From the NCBI RefSeq assembly GCF_006494815.1, contig NZ_CP041091.1, forward strand, positions 1,196,001 to 1,260,000: a stretch of 64,000 bases of DNA, given 5' to 3'. Positions 20,184 to 29,227 of this stretch are shown piece after piece; positions within the stretch are counted from its first letter, which is position 1, and each line of letters opens with the position of its first letter. The DNA is from Nocardioides sambongensis. Its GTDB lineage: Bacteria; Actinomycetota; Actinomycetes; Propionibacteriales; Nocardioidaceae. The position numbers and the translations under genes are program-made. The notes below the pieces were generated by a model that searched no databases, was not told the DNA's origin, and saw nothing but the letters and a program-made list of their open reading frames with translations.

Positions 20184-20873
20184 CGGCCGCTCCAGAGCGT
20201 CGGCCACGGAGGCCCCGAGGGAGATCCGCCGCTGCAGCACCTCGGGCGTCGGCTCGCCCTCGCCGACGAGGACGACACGGTCACCGAGACAGGCGACCCA
20301 GCAGCCGGCGGCCGCGAGCGGCCCGGCGAGACCCGCGATCCAGCCCATCGTCGGAGGGTCGAGGTCGACACCCCAGGCGATCAGGCCCTCCCCGACGTGC
20401 CCGGTGCCCCAGAACTGCTCGGGCAGCAGCAGGCGGGGACGCCGGGTCGCGCTGAGCGGCGCCGCACAGAACCGTGGGGCCCCCGCCCCGGCCGCGAGCG
20501 GAACGGTGAGGTCGTGCACCCGCCAGGCGGTGCTGAACCCCGCGACATGCCGGACCCGACCGCGCCAGCTCGTCGCGGTGAACGCTCGCGGCACGTCCCC
20601 GGTCACCACGGTGTCGCAGGAGACCACGCGGCTCCCCCGCGCCTGGAGCTCCGGGTCCCGGACCCTCCCCTCGCACGCGCCATCGCCAGCAACCTCCCAG
20701 CCGTGGCCGCTCGCCCGGGCCACGAGGTCCTCGCGGATACCCGCGGCGGCCGCGTCGGTCAGGCCGACCAGCACGCCGGCACGCTTGAACGGCCGCGCCC
20801 GGCGTCGTACGACGAGCACCGCGACCACCGCCAGCAGCACGGCCACCAGCACCAGCTTCAGCACCAGGCTCAT
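20160..20873 (-). CDS. Uncharacterised membrane-anchored protein
   Basis: I do not recognise this 237-residue product. It has one N-terminal transmembrane helix (residues about 4-22), then an Arg-rich stop-transfer stretch (RRRARPFKRA). The C-terminal domain of about 200 residues is hydrophilic with scattered Trp, Gly and Cys, including CDTVVTGDVPRAF, PRLLLPEQFWGTGHVGEGL and GCWVACLGDRVVLVGEGEP. Codon use is like its neighbours. The last 24 bases overlap the 3' end of the kinase gene in antisense. It lies 18 bp downstream of the PadR regulator gene and may be in its operon. Confidence 0.7.
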   Translation of the reverse strand: MSLVLKLVLVAVLLAVVAVLVVRRRARPFKRAGVLVGLTDAAAAGIREDLVARASGHGWEVAGDGACEGRVRDPELQARGSRVVSCDTVVTGDVPRAFTATSWRGRVRHVAGFSTAWRVHDLTVPLAAGAGAPRFCAAPLSATRRPRLLLPEQFWGTGHVGEGLIAWGVDLDPPTMGWIAGLAGPLAAAGCWVACLGDRVVLVGEGEPTPEVLQRRISLGASVADALERPLAAGGAQ

Positions 20874-20891
20874 CCTCGGACCGACCCCCGC

Positions 20892-21446
20892 TCAGGCGTG
20901 CCGGCCGGTGAGGACATCGAGCACCAGTCGACACCAGCGAATGTTCTCCTCCTCGAAGGAGATGCCGCGCGCCAGCGCGAGGAAGGGACCGACCCGGTGC
21001 GCCGAGGCCAGGTAGGTCGCCTCGTCGGCGCCGCCCAACAGGTGTTGGCGGGAGCGGAGGTAGTGGGCCAGCTTGGCGGTCGACGAGGCCAGCTTGGCCT
21101 CCACCGACGAGCGCACCGCGTCCTCGTCCCCGAACTCGAGCACGTCGACCTGCACCAGCAGCTCGTCCCGGATCGCGGTCGGGCGCGGCTCCCGCGCGGT
21201 GAAGTCGCGGAGCTCGTCGCGCCCGGCCCCGGTCAGCGAGAAGATCCGCTTGTTGGGTCGCTTCTGCTGCTCGACCACCTCGGCGTGGACCAGGCCGGCG
21301 GCCTCCATCCGATCCAGCTCCCGGTAGAGCTGCTGGGGCGTTGCGCTCCAGAAGTTCGCCACCGTCACGTCGAAGGTCTTGGCCAGGTCGTAGCCCGATG
21401 AGGCGTCGGTGGCCAGTGCGGCCAGGATCGCGTGCTGCAACGCCAT
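20892..21446 (-). CDS. PadR-family transcriptional regulator
   Basis: A 184-residue PadR regulator, a dimeric winged-helix repressor. The N-terminal domain is typical: MALQHAILAALATDASSGYD, the recognition region FWSATPQQLYRELDRMEAAG and the wing EQQKRPNKRIFSLTGAGRDEL (residues 1-80). The C-terminal alpha-helical dimerisation domain (residues 95-180) ends RWCRLVLDVL. It is divergent from the alpha/beta hydrolase gene with a 77-bp gap. By analogy with other PadR loci it probably represses itself and that operon. Ligand unknown. Confidence 0.92.
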   Translation of the reverse strand: MALQHAILAALATDASSGYDLAKTFDVTVANFWSATPQQLYRELDRMEAAGLVHAEVVEQQKRPNKRIFSLTGAGRDELRDFTAREPRPTAIRDELLVQVDVLEFGDEDAVRSSVEAKLASSTAKLAHYLRSRQHLLGGADEATYLASAHRVGPFLALARGISFEEENIRWCRLVLDVLTGRHA

Positions 21447-21523
21447 GGTCCGAGCCTAGTGACACCGGCCCGGCGGCGGTCTCTCGGCGGCGCCGGTTTG
21501 GAGCGGCGAGATAGGGCTGGAAC

Positions 21524-22354
21524 ATGACCGACCAGACGACCAGCACTCCCGCGTCCTCCCCTGCGTTGCACGTCGTCGACTCCGGCGGCCCCGGCCGGCC
21601 GGTGGTCCTGATCCACGGCTGGCCCCTCTCCCACGCGGCATGGTCGGAGCAGACCGAGGCCCTGCACGCCGCGGGCTACCGCGTGGTCAGCTACGACCGG
21701 CGCGGCTTCGGCGACTCCGCGACCGGCGACGCCTACGACTACGACGCGCTCGCCGCCGACCTGGACCGCGTGCTGACCGACCTGGACCTGCGCGACGTGA
21801 CGCTGGTGGGCTTCTCGATGGGCGGCGGGGAGGTGGCCCGCTACGTGACCAACCACGGGGAGCAGCGGCTGCACAGCGTGGTCTTCGCGGGGGCGGTGCC
21901 GCCGTACCTGCTGCAGACCGGCGACAACCCGGACGGCCCGCTCGCTCCGGAGGCGGCGCACGCGATGCGCACCGGACTGGAGACGGACCGCGACGCCTTC
22001 TTCGACGACTTCACCCGCCAGTTCTTCTCCGCCGGCGACCGGCTGGCCGTCACCGAGGAGCAGCGTCTGGACGCGGTGGCGCTGTGTCGACGCTCCGACC
22101 AGGACGCCGCACTCGGCTGCATGGACGCCTTCGGCACCACCGACTTCCGCGCGGACCTGGAGCGGATCACGGTGCCCACCCTGGTGCTGCACGGCGACTC
22201 CGACGCGATCGTGCCGTTCGAGGGCTCCGGTGCGCGCACCCACGCCGCGATCGCGCACAGCGAGGCGGTCGTCGTCGAGGGCGGACCGCATGGCTTCAAC
22301 GTCAGTCATCCCGAGGAGTTCAACCGCGCACTCGTGTCGTTCCTCGAGCACTGA
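21524..22354 (+). CDS. Alpha/beta hydrolase, non-haem haloperoxidase-like
   Basis: A 276-residue alpha/beta-hydrolase. The oxyanion region is VVLIHGWPLSHAAW, the nucleophile elbow is GFSMGGGEV (Ser near residue 97), the acid is in TLVLHGDSDAIVP, and the catalytic His is in EGGPHGFNVSHPEEFN. This pattern is that of cofactor-free haloperoxidases and aryl esterases; haloperoxidase activity in such proteins is usually a side reaction, so the natural substrate is open. It is likely controlled by the divergent PadR gene and is followed 41 bp later by an SRPBCC protein. Confidence 0.9.
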   Translation: MTDQTTSTPASSPALHVVDSGGPGRPVVLIHGWPLSHAAWSEQTEALHAAGYRVVSYDRRGFGDSATGDAYDYDALAADLDRVLTDLDLRDVTLVGFSMGGGEVARYVTNHGEQRLHSVVFAGAVPPYLLQTGDNPDGPLAPEAAHAMRTGLETDRDAFFDDFTRQFFSAGDRLAVTEEQRLDAVALCRRSDQDAALGCMDAFGTTDFRADLERITVPTLVLHGDSDAIVPFEGSGARTHAAIAHSEAVVVEGGPHGFNVSHPEEFNRALVSFLEH

Positions 22355-22395
22355 GACCTGCGCGCTGGCACGTCCCCCCACACACAGGAGGCACC

Positions 22396-22836
22396 ATGAC
22401 CACCGTCACCCGCACCTTCACGGTGCGCCCGGACCCCGCCGCGGTCCTGGCCTACCTCGAGGACTTCAGCCACGCCGAGGAGTGGGACCCGGGCACGGTC
22501 TCCTGCACCCGGGAGGACTCGGGCCCGATCCGGGTCGGCTCCCGGTTCCACAACGTCTCCCGCATCGCGGGCATCTCCACCGAGCTGACCTACACCCTGG
22601 AGCGGCGGGACGAGACCACCGTGGAGTTCCAGGGCAGCAACGACAGCGCGACGACCTCGGACACCATCACCGTGGTCCCGGCACCCGACGGCACCGGCAG
22701 CGAGATCACCTACACCGCGGTGATCTCGATGAAGGGAGTCGCCAAGCTGGCGGACCCGGCGATGAAGCTGGTCTTCGAGAAGATCGGGAACGACACCGTG
22801 GAGTCGATGACCCGCGCCTTGGACGAGTTGGCCTGA
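22396..22836 (+). CDS. SRPBCC-fold (polyketide cyclase/START-like) protein
   Basis: A 146-residue protein of the SRPBCC superfamily, whose helix-grip fold binds hydrophobic ligands. The pattern is VRPDPAAVLAYLEDFSHAEEWDPGT at the N-terminus, a beta-rich middle (SRFHNVSRIAGISTELTYTL) and a long C-terminal helix (LVFEKIGNDTVESMTRALDE). ATG 22396 has AGGAGG just upstream. It probably forms a two-gene unit with the hydrolase. A weak GC hairpin (22842-22855) follows the stop, between it and the convergent permease gene. No specific activity can be assigned. Confidence 0.87.
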   Translation: MTTVTRTFTVRPDPAAVLAYLEDFSHAEEWDPGTVSCTREDSGPIRVGSRFHNVSRIAGISTELTYTLERRDETTVEFQGSNDSATTSDTITVVPAPDGTGSEITYTAVISMKGVAKLADPAMKLVFEKIGNDTVESMTRALDELA

Positions 22837-22865
22837 CCGCACCCGCCGACGCGGGGCGCGCGTTC

Positions 22866-24758
22866 TCATCGGGCGGAGGGGAACCGCGCCCACACCGCCG
22901 GCAGCGCCGCGGGGACGACCGCGAGGACAGGCAGAACGAGAGCGAGGAAGCTCAGGGTCAGGTAGGCCCGGAGGTCGACCGGCGGGACACCGAGTCCCAG
23001 CATGCCTGTGCTGACACCGACGACCGCGGGCAGGACCGCGAGTGTGCCGAGGAGCCAGGCGAGCCCACCGGTCACCAGCGACTCCAGGAGGACCATCCGC
23101 ACCAGCTGGCGCCTGGTGGCACCGGTGAGCGCATAGAGGCGCAGTTCGGAGCGGCGTCTCAGCGTCACCATCACCAGGGTGTTCACGGCGGCGATCAGCA
23201 CGAAAGCGAGCAGGGCGAGGAGGAGCAGGGTCGTGAGGGTGCGCTCAGCGCCACTGGCGGTCGAGGCCGCTTCGGCGTACGACGTCACGCTGGTGACGTC
23301 CAGCCCGAGCCCGGCGGCCGCGGTCCGGACGTCGTTCGCAGCGCCGGGCGTCGTACCGATGAGCAGGGTGTCGACCTGCGCCTCGTCCTGGTTGCCGTCC
23401 GCCCGCGGCCCGACCAGGTAGTCCCCGAAGCCGAGTCCGCGTTCGTAGATCGCGACCACTCTCGCGTGGGTCGTCGGAGCGTCGGGCCAGCGGATCGCGA
23501 CCTCACCTCCGATGCCGAACCCGGCGACCAGGGCGGCATCGCGACTGAGCGCCACGGTGTCGGTGCCGGTGAGGTCGGCCAGGGAGCCGGCCCGGGTATC
23601 GGCGTCGATCAGCAGCCCGCTCGGTCCCGGCGCGATCGATTGCAGCGTGGTGGGTTCCCAAGCAAGAGCACCGACGAGCCGCTCCAGCTCGGGATCGGTG
23701 CTGACCTGCACCCGATGCGCGGTGAGTGTCGTGGTGGCGGTCACGCCGGGCAACTGCGTCGCCGCAGCGAGCTCGGCCGGGTCGGGCGAAGAGACGACGA
23801 GGTCCGCTTGCAGACCGTCACGCAACTGCGCCGCGGTGGCCTCGGTGACGGTTCGGTCGACGGTGGTCTGAGCCGTACCGGTGGTGATCGCGAGGGCCAG
23901 CGGTATGACGACCGCGGTGAGTCGATGGGAGAAGCCGCGCAGGTTGGCCGCGGCCAGCCGACCCGGCGCCCCGAGGCGACCCTCGACGACGGACGAGCGG
24001 GTGAACGACCACCGCACCAGGAGGGGTCCGGCCAGCCCGGCGGCGCCGATGAGGAGGAACGCGGAGATCGCGGCACTGGCACCCCCGAGAGCGCCGGGGA
24101 GAAGGAGGGGGCTGAAGGCAGTGGCGAAGCCGGCTCCCGCGACCACCACCGCGGCGACCTGCCTCGCTGTCCCCACTCGTGGCGACTCGATGGTGCTGGC
24201 TCGCACGGCTTGGCCGGGCGCCGAACGCAACGTCTGCCGCAGGGCGAGCCGTGCGGCCCACCACGCGACCGGCAGCACGAGGAGGATCGAGCAGAGCACG
24301 GGCGCGGGGCTGAGCGCCACCGCCGCATGCGGAGCGAGGAGGCCCGCATCGCGCAGCAGCGGGCCCAGCCGATGTGGGAGGTACAGCCCGGCAGCGGCGC
24401 CGACCGGGGTGGCGATCGCAGCCAGCAGCAGGACCTCGGATCCGACCTGGGTGCGCAGCTGGGACGGTGTCGCGCCGATCGTGCGGTACAGCGCGAACTC
24501 GCGCCTGCGGCCGCGCAGGGCGAGGGAGACCGTCACGGCCACGACCAGCACAGCGACGACGAGGACGATGCTGGCGTAGGAGCCGGCGAGCATCAACAGC
24601 GTCCCGCCGTCACTCGCTGCGCCGCGGAGCCCGGACTCGGCGAGGACGCCGGCCACCGCGAGTAGCAGCGCGGCCAGTCCGAGCACGAGCAGGGTGCCGA
24701 TGAAACCTGAGCGGTGTGCCCAGACGCTGCGTCGTGCGAGAGATGCGGTGGTGCTCAT
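22866..24758 (-). CDS. FtsX-like ABC transporter permease
   Basis: A 630-residue integral membrane permease of the FtsX/MacB/LolC superfamily with two FtsX repeats. There is an N-terminal helix after ARRSVWAHRSGFIGTLLV, a first set of three helices around residues 55-165 (with RREFALYRTIGATPSQLR as the coupling region), a helix pair near 195-250, a large extracytoplasmic region (about 270-470) and a last set of helices (475-620; RRSELRLYALTGATRRQLVR). It overlaps the ATPase gene by four bases. The architecture suits export of antimicrobial peptides or lipids rather than import; the substrate is unknown. Confidence 0.9.
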   Translation of the reverse strand: MSTTASLARRSVWAHRSGFIGTLLVLGLAALLLAVAGVLAESGLRGAASDGGTLLMLAGSYASIVLVVAVLVVAVTVSLALRGRRREFALYRTIGATPSQLRTQVGSEVLLLAAIATPVGAAAGLYLPHRLGPLLRDAGLLAPHAAVALSPAPVLCSILLVLPVAWWAARLALRQTLRSAPGQAVRASTIESPRVGTARQVAAVVVAGAGFATAFSPLLLPGALGGASAAISAFLLIGAAGLAGPLLVRWSFTRSSVVEGRLGAPGRLAAANLRGFSHRLTAVVIPLALAITTGTAQTTVDRTVTEATAAQLRDGLQADLVVSSPDPAELAAATQLPGVTATTTLTAHRVQVSTDPELERLVGALAWEPTTLQSIAPGPSGLLIDADTRAGSLADLTGTDTVALSRDAALVAGFGIGGEVAIRWPDAPTTHARVVAIYERGLGFGDYLVGPRADGNQDEAQVDTLLIGTTPGAANDVRTAAAGLGLDVTSVTSYAEAASTASGAERTLTTLLLLALLAFVLIAAVNTLVMVTLRRRSELRLYALTGATRRQLVRMVLLESLVTGGLAWLLGTLAVLPAVVGVSTGMLGLGVPPVDLRAYLTLSFLALVLPVLAVVPAALPAVWARFPSAR

Positions 24759-25482
24759 CGGCCCGCTCCCAGCATCCGGGCAGCGACCTGCGCAGCGGTC
24801 GGCCGCTGGACGTGGTCGACCAGGCGTCCGTCGGCGAGGAACAGCACCACGTCGGAACCGGCGGCCACCGCGGCATCGTGAGTGACGAGGACCACTGTCT
24901 GGTCCAGTTCCCGGGCCACGCTGCGGAGCAGGCTGAGGACCTGCTCGGCGGTGCGTGAGTCGAGAGCGCCGGTCGGCTCGTCAGCGAGCACGATGTCCGG
25001 TCGGGTGAAGAGCGCACGCGCGATCGCGACCCGCTGCGCCTGACCACCCGAGAGCTCGCCGGGCAGGCGGCTCTCCAGTCCGTCGAGTCCCACGCGGCGA
25101 AGGAGCTCCTCGAGCCAGGCCGAGTCCGGCTGTCGACCAGCAAGAACGACGGGCAGCGTGACGTTCTCGATCACGGTCAGGTGATCCACGAGGTTGTACG
25201 CCTGGAAGACGAAGCCGACGTGGTCACGACGGAAGCGGGTCAGCGGGTCGGGTGCGAGTCGGCTGATGTCTCGCCCACCGATCACCACCTGGCCACGCGT
25301 CGGTGTCTCGAGACCGGCGGCGCAGGCGAGGAGCGTCGACTTGCCGGACCCGGACGGTCCCATCACCGCGGTGAAGGACCCGCGGGAAGGGCGAGGGATA
25401 TGCCGCGCACGGCAGGCACCGAAGCCGGGCCGCTCGGGAAGGACTTGTGCAGGTCGATCAGCTGGACGGCAGGGCCGTCCAT
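24755..25482 (-). pseudogene. ABC transporter ATP-binding protein (MacB/LolD type), frameshifted near N-terminus
   Basis: The ATPase partner of the FtsX-like permease. The main frame begins at VMGPSGSGKST (Walker A) and continues through the Q-loop VFQAYNLVDHL, signature LSGGQAQRVAIARAL, Walker B DIVLADEPTGALD and switch His in VLVTHDAA. The expected start lies upstream in another frame: ATG 25482 encodes AVQLIDLHKSFPSG and RGISLALPAG, then reaches a stop at 25363-25365. Adding one G in the run near 25378 (minus-strand GCGGGTCC) joins the parts into a normal 240-residue ATPase reading LPAGSFTAVMGPSG. The true start may be further upstream (ATG 25534 region in a third frame), so the 5' end is uncertain. 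Confidence 0.85.
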
Positions 25483-25616
25483 CGCATCGTTCTGGACGGC
25501 GCCGCGGGGGCGGGGGGATGCTGGATCGTCATACCCGAAACGCTAGGAATCCGGGGCACCCCGCCACCAGCCTCGCAGGGACGAGATGCGGGCTTCCACC
25601 TTTCGATGGAGAGCGG

Positions 25617-26282
25617 TCAGTCCGGCAGTTCGACGATGCGGTTCTGATAGGCCCAGACGGCGGCCTGGAGCCGAGAGCGGACGCCGAGCTTCGGCATCAT
25701 CCGCGCCAGATGGGACTTCACGGTGGACACCTCGACGACGAGGTCGTCGGCAATCTGCTCGTTGGACATCCCCCGGGCGAGCAACAGCAGGATGTCCAGC
25801 TCGCGCGCGGTGAGGATGTCCGGGCGCCGAGTGGCGACCAGCGGCCGAGAGCCGCGGCGATCCACCATCTCGCGCACCACCCGCTTGGTCAACGACGTGT
25901 CGATGGTTCCGTTGCCGGCAGCGACCGACCGCACGGCAGCGATCAGATCGGCTGGCTCCGCATCCTTCAGCAGGAAGCCGGAGGCGCCGGCCTCGAGAGC
26001 TCCGAACAGGTAGTCATCGACGTCGAAGGTGGTCAGGACGAGGACCGGGATCGGGTCCTCCACACCCGGCCCGCACAGCTCTCGAGTGGCCGAGATCCCA
26101 TCCATCCCGGGCATCCGGACATCGGTACACACGACGTCGGCACCGAGACGCCTGGCCGTGTCGACCGCCGCCCGGCCGTCCTCGACCGCCGCCAGGACCT
26201 CGATGTCCGGCGCCGCACCCAGCAGCGCGGTCAGACCGGCGCGCACCATCGCCTGATCGTCGGCCAGCACCACCCGGATCAC
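25617..26282 (-). CDS. NarL/LuxR-type response regulator
   Basis: A 221-residue two-component response regulator. The receiver domain (residues 1-118) has the acidic pair in VVLADDQ, phosphoacceptor Asp near residue 54 in VVCTDVRMPGMDG, the conserved Thr in VLVLTTFD and Lys in FLLKDAEP. The C-terminal LuxR HTH (residues about 155-215) shows TARELDILLLLARGMSNEQI and VSTVKSHLARMMPKLGV. Its start overlaps the stop of the kinase gene by four bases, and it precedes the ABC exporter by 134 bp. The pair probably controls that exporter. Confidence 0.95.
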   Translation of the reverse strand: MIRVVLADDQAMVRAGLTALLGAAPDIEVLAAVEDGRAAVDTARRLGADVVCTDVRMPGMDGISATRELCGPGVEDPIPVLVLTTFDVDDYLFGALEAGASGFLLKDAEPADLIAAVRSVAAGNGTIDTSLTKRVVREMVDRRGSRPLVATRRPDILTARELDILLLLARGMSNEQIADDLVVEVSTVKSHLARMMPKLGVRSRLQAAVWAYQNRIVELPD

Positions 26283-27532
26283 TGCTGGTCCTCCCCCATA
26301 TCGGCGCGAGGCGTCACCAGCCGCACCATCCAGCCGCCGTCGTCCAGCGGACCCGCGTCGAGGAGACTGCCGGTCAACTCAGCTCGCTCACGCATCCCCA
26401 CGAGCCCAAGTCCACCACGCCCCCCTGGGTCGGGATCGCGACGGGCCGCGGTGTTGCGCACCGTCACCACCAGCGCGGCCGGGTCACGGTCGTCCACCTC
26501 GACCCCGCAACGCGCACCCGGAGCATGGCGGCCCGCGTTGGCGAGCGCCTCCTGGACCATCCGATACGCCCCCAGCTGGGCGAGCGGTCCGATCCCCGCC
26601 CCGCTCGGACGGCCATCGACCGGTTCCAGCACGGTGAGCTCCACATCCTGGCCGGCAGCACCGACGTCGCCGACCAGGCCCGCGATGCCGCCGAGCGTCT
26701 CGGTCCGCGCACCTTCGAGACTCACCGTCGCGTCGTGCTCGCGGAGCAGACCGACCAGACTGCGCAGGTCGCGAAGGACAGCCGTGCTCTGTCGTCGCAT
26801 CTCCGCCACCGCGACCTTCGCCTCGGCCGGGGCGGTGTCGATCTGGATGGCCACGGCCGCACTCATCACCGCGATCCCGGTCAGGTGATGGGCAGCGATG
26901 TCATGCAGCTCGCGCGCCATCGCAGCCCGCTCCCGCGCCACCGCTGCTTCCACCAACGCGTCACGCTCGCGCTCCAGCGCCTGCACCCGCTCCTCCCGCG
27001 CCACCCGCGACTCACGCCGGGTGGTCACCACGGCCGCGACGGCGAGCGGCGCGCCCACCAGGATGCACCCTTGGAGTAGTCCACCGAACACCGCCGCCCC
27101 GACCGGTCCACCGCCCTGCAGACCGACGACCACATGGCCCACACAGACCAGCACCACCACGGACGTCAACAGCCACCCGGCGTCGGCGAGGGTCCGCCGC
27201 ACCCCGATCGTGTAGACCGCGACGACGAGCGGCAGCGACAGCAACCCGATCCCGGCGTCTACCCCTGCGAGCGCCGCAGCGGGCACCGCGGCGGCCACCA
27301 CCGAGGCCGACAGCGTCGGTCGCGCACCGCGCACCGACAGCGCGGCGCACTGCGCCGACACGAGCACGAACGTCCACCACCAGGCAGAACCACCCAGGCT
27401 CGGGACGTCCTCGACGGCGTCCGGATCGAGGCCCTCCAACGCTGGCAGCGCCAGCAACAGCACCACCGTGACCGCCCAGCACCCGGCCGCAACGGCGACG
27501 TCGGATGGACGGAATCGGCGGGCCCCAATCAT
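26279..27532 (-). CDS. Sensor histidine kinase (HisKA_3 type)
   Basis: A 417-residue membrane sensor kinase. Four or five hydrophobic helices fill residues 10-170 with very short loops, so the input is probably sensed within the membrane. A coiled coil leads to the HisKA_3 dimerisation box, ARELHDIAAHHLTGIAV, with the phosphoacceptor His. The HATPase domain follows (YRMVQEALANAGRHAPGA for the N-box and GLGLVGMRERAELTG for the G-box). It is the cognate kinase of the overlapping NarL-type regulator and lies upstream of an ABC exporter, a common layout for peptide-antibiotic or envelope-stress responses. Confidence 0.94.
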   Translation of the reverse strand: MIGARRFRPSDVAVAAGCWAVTVVLLLALPALEGLDPDAVEDVPSLGGSAWWWTFVLVSAQCAALSVRGARPTLSASVVAAAVPAAALAGVDAGIGLLSLPLVVAVYTIGVRRTLADAGWLLTSVVVLVCVGHVVVGLQGGGPVGAAVFGGLLQGCILVGAPLAVAAVVTTRRESRVAREERVQALERERDALVEAAVARERAAMARELHDIAAHHLTGIAVMSAAVAIQIDTAPAEAKVAVAEMRRQSTAVLRDLRSLVGLLREHDATVSLEGARTETLGGIAGLVGDVGAAGQDVELTVLEPVDGRPSGAGIGPLAQLGAYRMVQEALANAGRHAPGARCGVEVDDRDPAALVVTVRNTAARRDPDPGGRGGLGLVGMRERAELTGSLLDAGPLDDGGWMVRLVTPRADMGEDQQ

Positions 27533-27541
27533 GCCGCGAGG

Positions 27542-28906
27542 CTAGCCGTCACGGGCGGCCCCGTACTCATCCGACGGTCCCTCCAGGTTCTGCCGGATCT
27601 GGTGACCCATCGATTCGAGTCCGGCCCTCTCCATCGGGTCGAAGGGCTGGCTGGCGACGGTCGCACTCAGACGCTCCAACTCGTCCCGGACGACCGATCT
27701 CTGATCTGGTGCCACTCGGTGACTGAGGTCGAGCAGGACCTGAAAGATCCTCTGCAGGACCTGAGGGTCCGCAGCACCGTAGCGTCGCGGTTGCGAGAGA
27801 CCCAGGTCGACGTAGCTGGCCAGGTCGGGACGTTGCATCACGACCCTGATCTCGTCGTCATCGTCCCGGAGAACCTCCGGTCCCAGGTCGTGGTCGCTCA
27901 ACGCGCAGAGGAAGGCCGAGGTGTGGCCGAGGGCGTGGATGGCCGTGGTGGGGTCGTTGATGCCGGGCGAGAGCGCTTTGTTGACCACATCGGTCAGTTG
28001 GCGCAGCCCGTAACCAACGTCCTGGGCCGAGGTCCGCTCGAAGCCGACGTGGATGCACCCGGCGACTCCGGTGGCGATCCGCTCGGCCACCTCATCGGAG
28101 AGGCGACCGGGCTCGGTGGACCACGCGCTTCCGAGCGGCGTGCCCTTGACCAGGAATGCGCCCGGGTGGACCTCGATCCTGAGCAGCGCCTGTTCTTCGA
28201 CGGCGATGTCCAGCAGTCCCTTCTGGTCGATCCAGGTCAGGAATCCGTCGTGCTCGGCGAGCAGGGTCAGTGCCTCCGGCGGCGGGCTCGGCACAGGCGT
28301 CGGGTCGCCACCTGCGGGGTTGCGCTCGGCGAGGACCGTTTGCATCGTGGCCACGGCGTCGCGGTGCACGGTGCGCAACATCGTCTCGACCCGGATCTGC
28401 TCGGTCAGGTGGGCCAGGAACAGCACCAGCCCGAGCACGCTGGCCACCGCCAGGACGAACGCCAACGTGACGGCCACCTTGGGCACGAGCTCGACACCGC
28501 CTTCCTCCTCCGAACCGCGTACGGCCCGGAGCACGGTCAACGCGTAGGTGAAGGTCGCCAGGAACAGGGCCAACGTCAGCTGGACGAACAGGTCGCGGGT
28601 GAACGTCCGCAACAGCCGAGGAGAGAACTGGCTGCTGGCGAGCTGCAGAGTCACCACGGTCAAGGAGAACGTCAGCGCCGTCACCGTGATCATCGACGAG
28701 GCGATGGCCCCCAGCAACGACCGCGCGGCATCCGCGTCCCCGCCGAAGAGCCAGCCGCCCACCCGGCCTGGCAAGTCATCGTCGATCACCGAATCGAGCT
28801 CTGGGAGCGCCAACCCGAGAAGGAGCGCGAACACCACCGCGATCGTGGGCAGAGGCCACAATCGGGTCCGAAACGCGTCACGGACGTTGTCGAACCAGAT
28901 GCTCAT
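27542..28906 (-). CDS. DUF2254 predicted membrane protein
   Basis: A 454-residue DUF2254 protein. Four transmembrane segments are seen in the first 150 residues (about 18-36, 65-90, 112-130 and 145-170), with the conserved motifs SLLGAIASSMITVTALTFSL and TLQLASSQFSPRLLR between helices 1 and 3. The soluble C-terminal domain includes GCIHVGFERTSAQDVGYGL, DVVNKALSPGINDPTTA and DLASYVDLGLSQPRRYG. The family is widespread and has no assigned function. ATG 28906 is chosen because upstream in-frame sequence overlaps the tRNA gene. It ends 9 bp upstream of the kinase gene's start and could share its transcript. Confidence 0.88.
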   Translation of the reverse strand: MSIWFDNVRDAFRTRLWPLPTIAVVFALLLGLALPELDSVIDDDLPGRVGGWLFGGDADAARSLLGAIASSMITVTALTFSLTVVTLQLASSQFSPRLLRTFTRDLFVQLTLALFLATFTYALTVLRAVRGSEEEGGVELVPKVAVTLAFVLAVASVLGLVLFLAHLTEQIRVETMLRTVHRDAVATMQTVLAERNPAGGDPTPVPSPPPEALTLLAEHDGFLTWIDQKGLLDIAVEEQALLRIEVHPGAFLVKGTPLGSAWSTEPGRLSDEVAERIATGVAGCIHVGFERTSAQDVGYGLRQLTDVVNKALSPGINDPTTAIHALGHTSAFLCALSDHDLGPEVLRDDDDEIRVVMQRPDLASYVDLGLSQPRRYGAADPQVLQRIFQVLLDLSHRVAPDQRSVVRDELERLSATVASQPFDPMERAGLESMGHQIRQNLEGPSDEYGAARDG

Positions 28907-29014
28907 GACACAGAGCCTGCCACCACCGTCTCGGCGGACGGTCCAGCCGATCGGATGCCTCGATCCATCACGACGATCCAGGCACCGATCGACCGAGGGA
29001 CCTGCCGAAACGCG

Positions 29015-29050
29015 AACTGGTCGGGCCCGCACATCCGGGCCCAACCAGTT
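29015..29050 (-). terminator. Hairpin downstream of tRNA-Pro (possible terminator)
   Basis: Arms 29015-29029 and 29036-29050 pair over 15 bases with one G-U and a six-base loop; a second outer stem (GCCGAA with TTCGGC) brackets it. It lies 42 bases beyond the 3' end of tRNA-Pro on the minus strand and 108 bases before the DUF2254 start. No T-run follows, so it may be a Rho-independent-like stem without a U-tract, which is common in actinobacteria, or a processing signal. Confidence 0.45.
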
Positions 29051-29091
29051 TCGTCCAACTCTTCGGCAAGCTTCGCTCTCGTGCCGATCGG

Positions 29092-29165
<74 letters not shown>

Positions 29166-29227
29166 ATCACTCCCGAGGGAGCGCGCCGAACACTACCGCA
29201 GCCGCGGCGGGACGTCCGAATCGGGTG

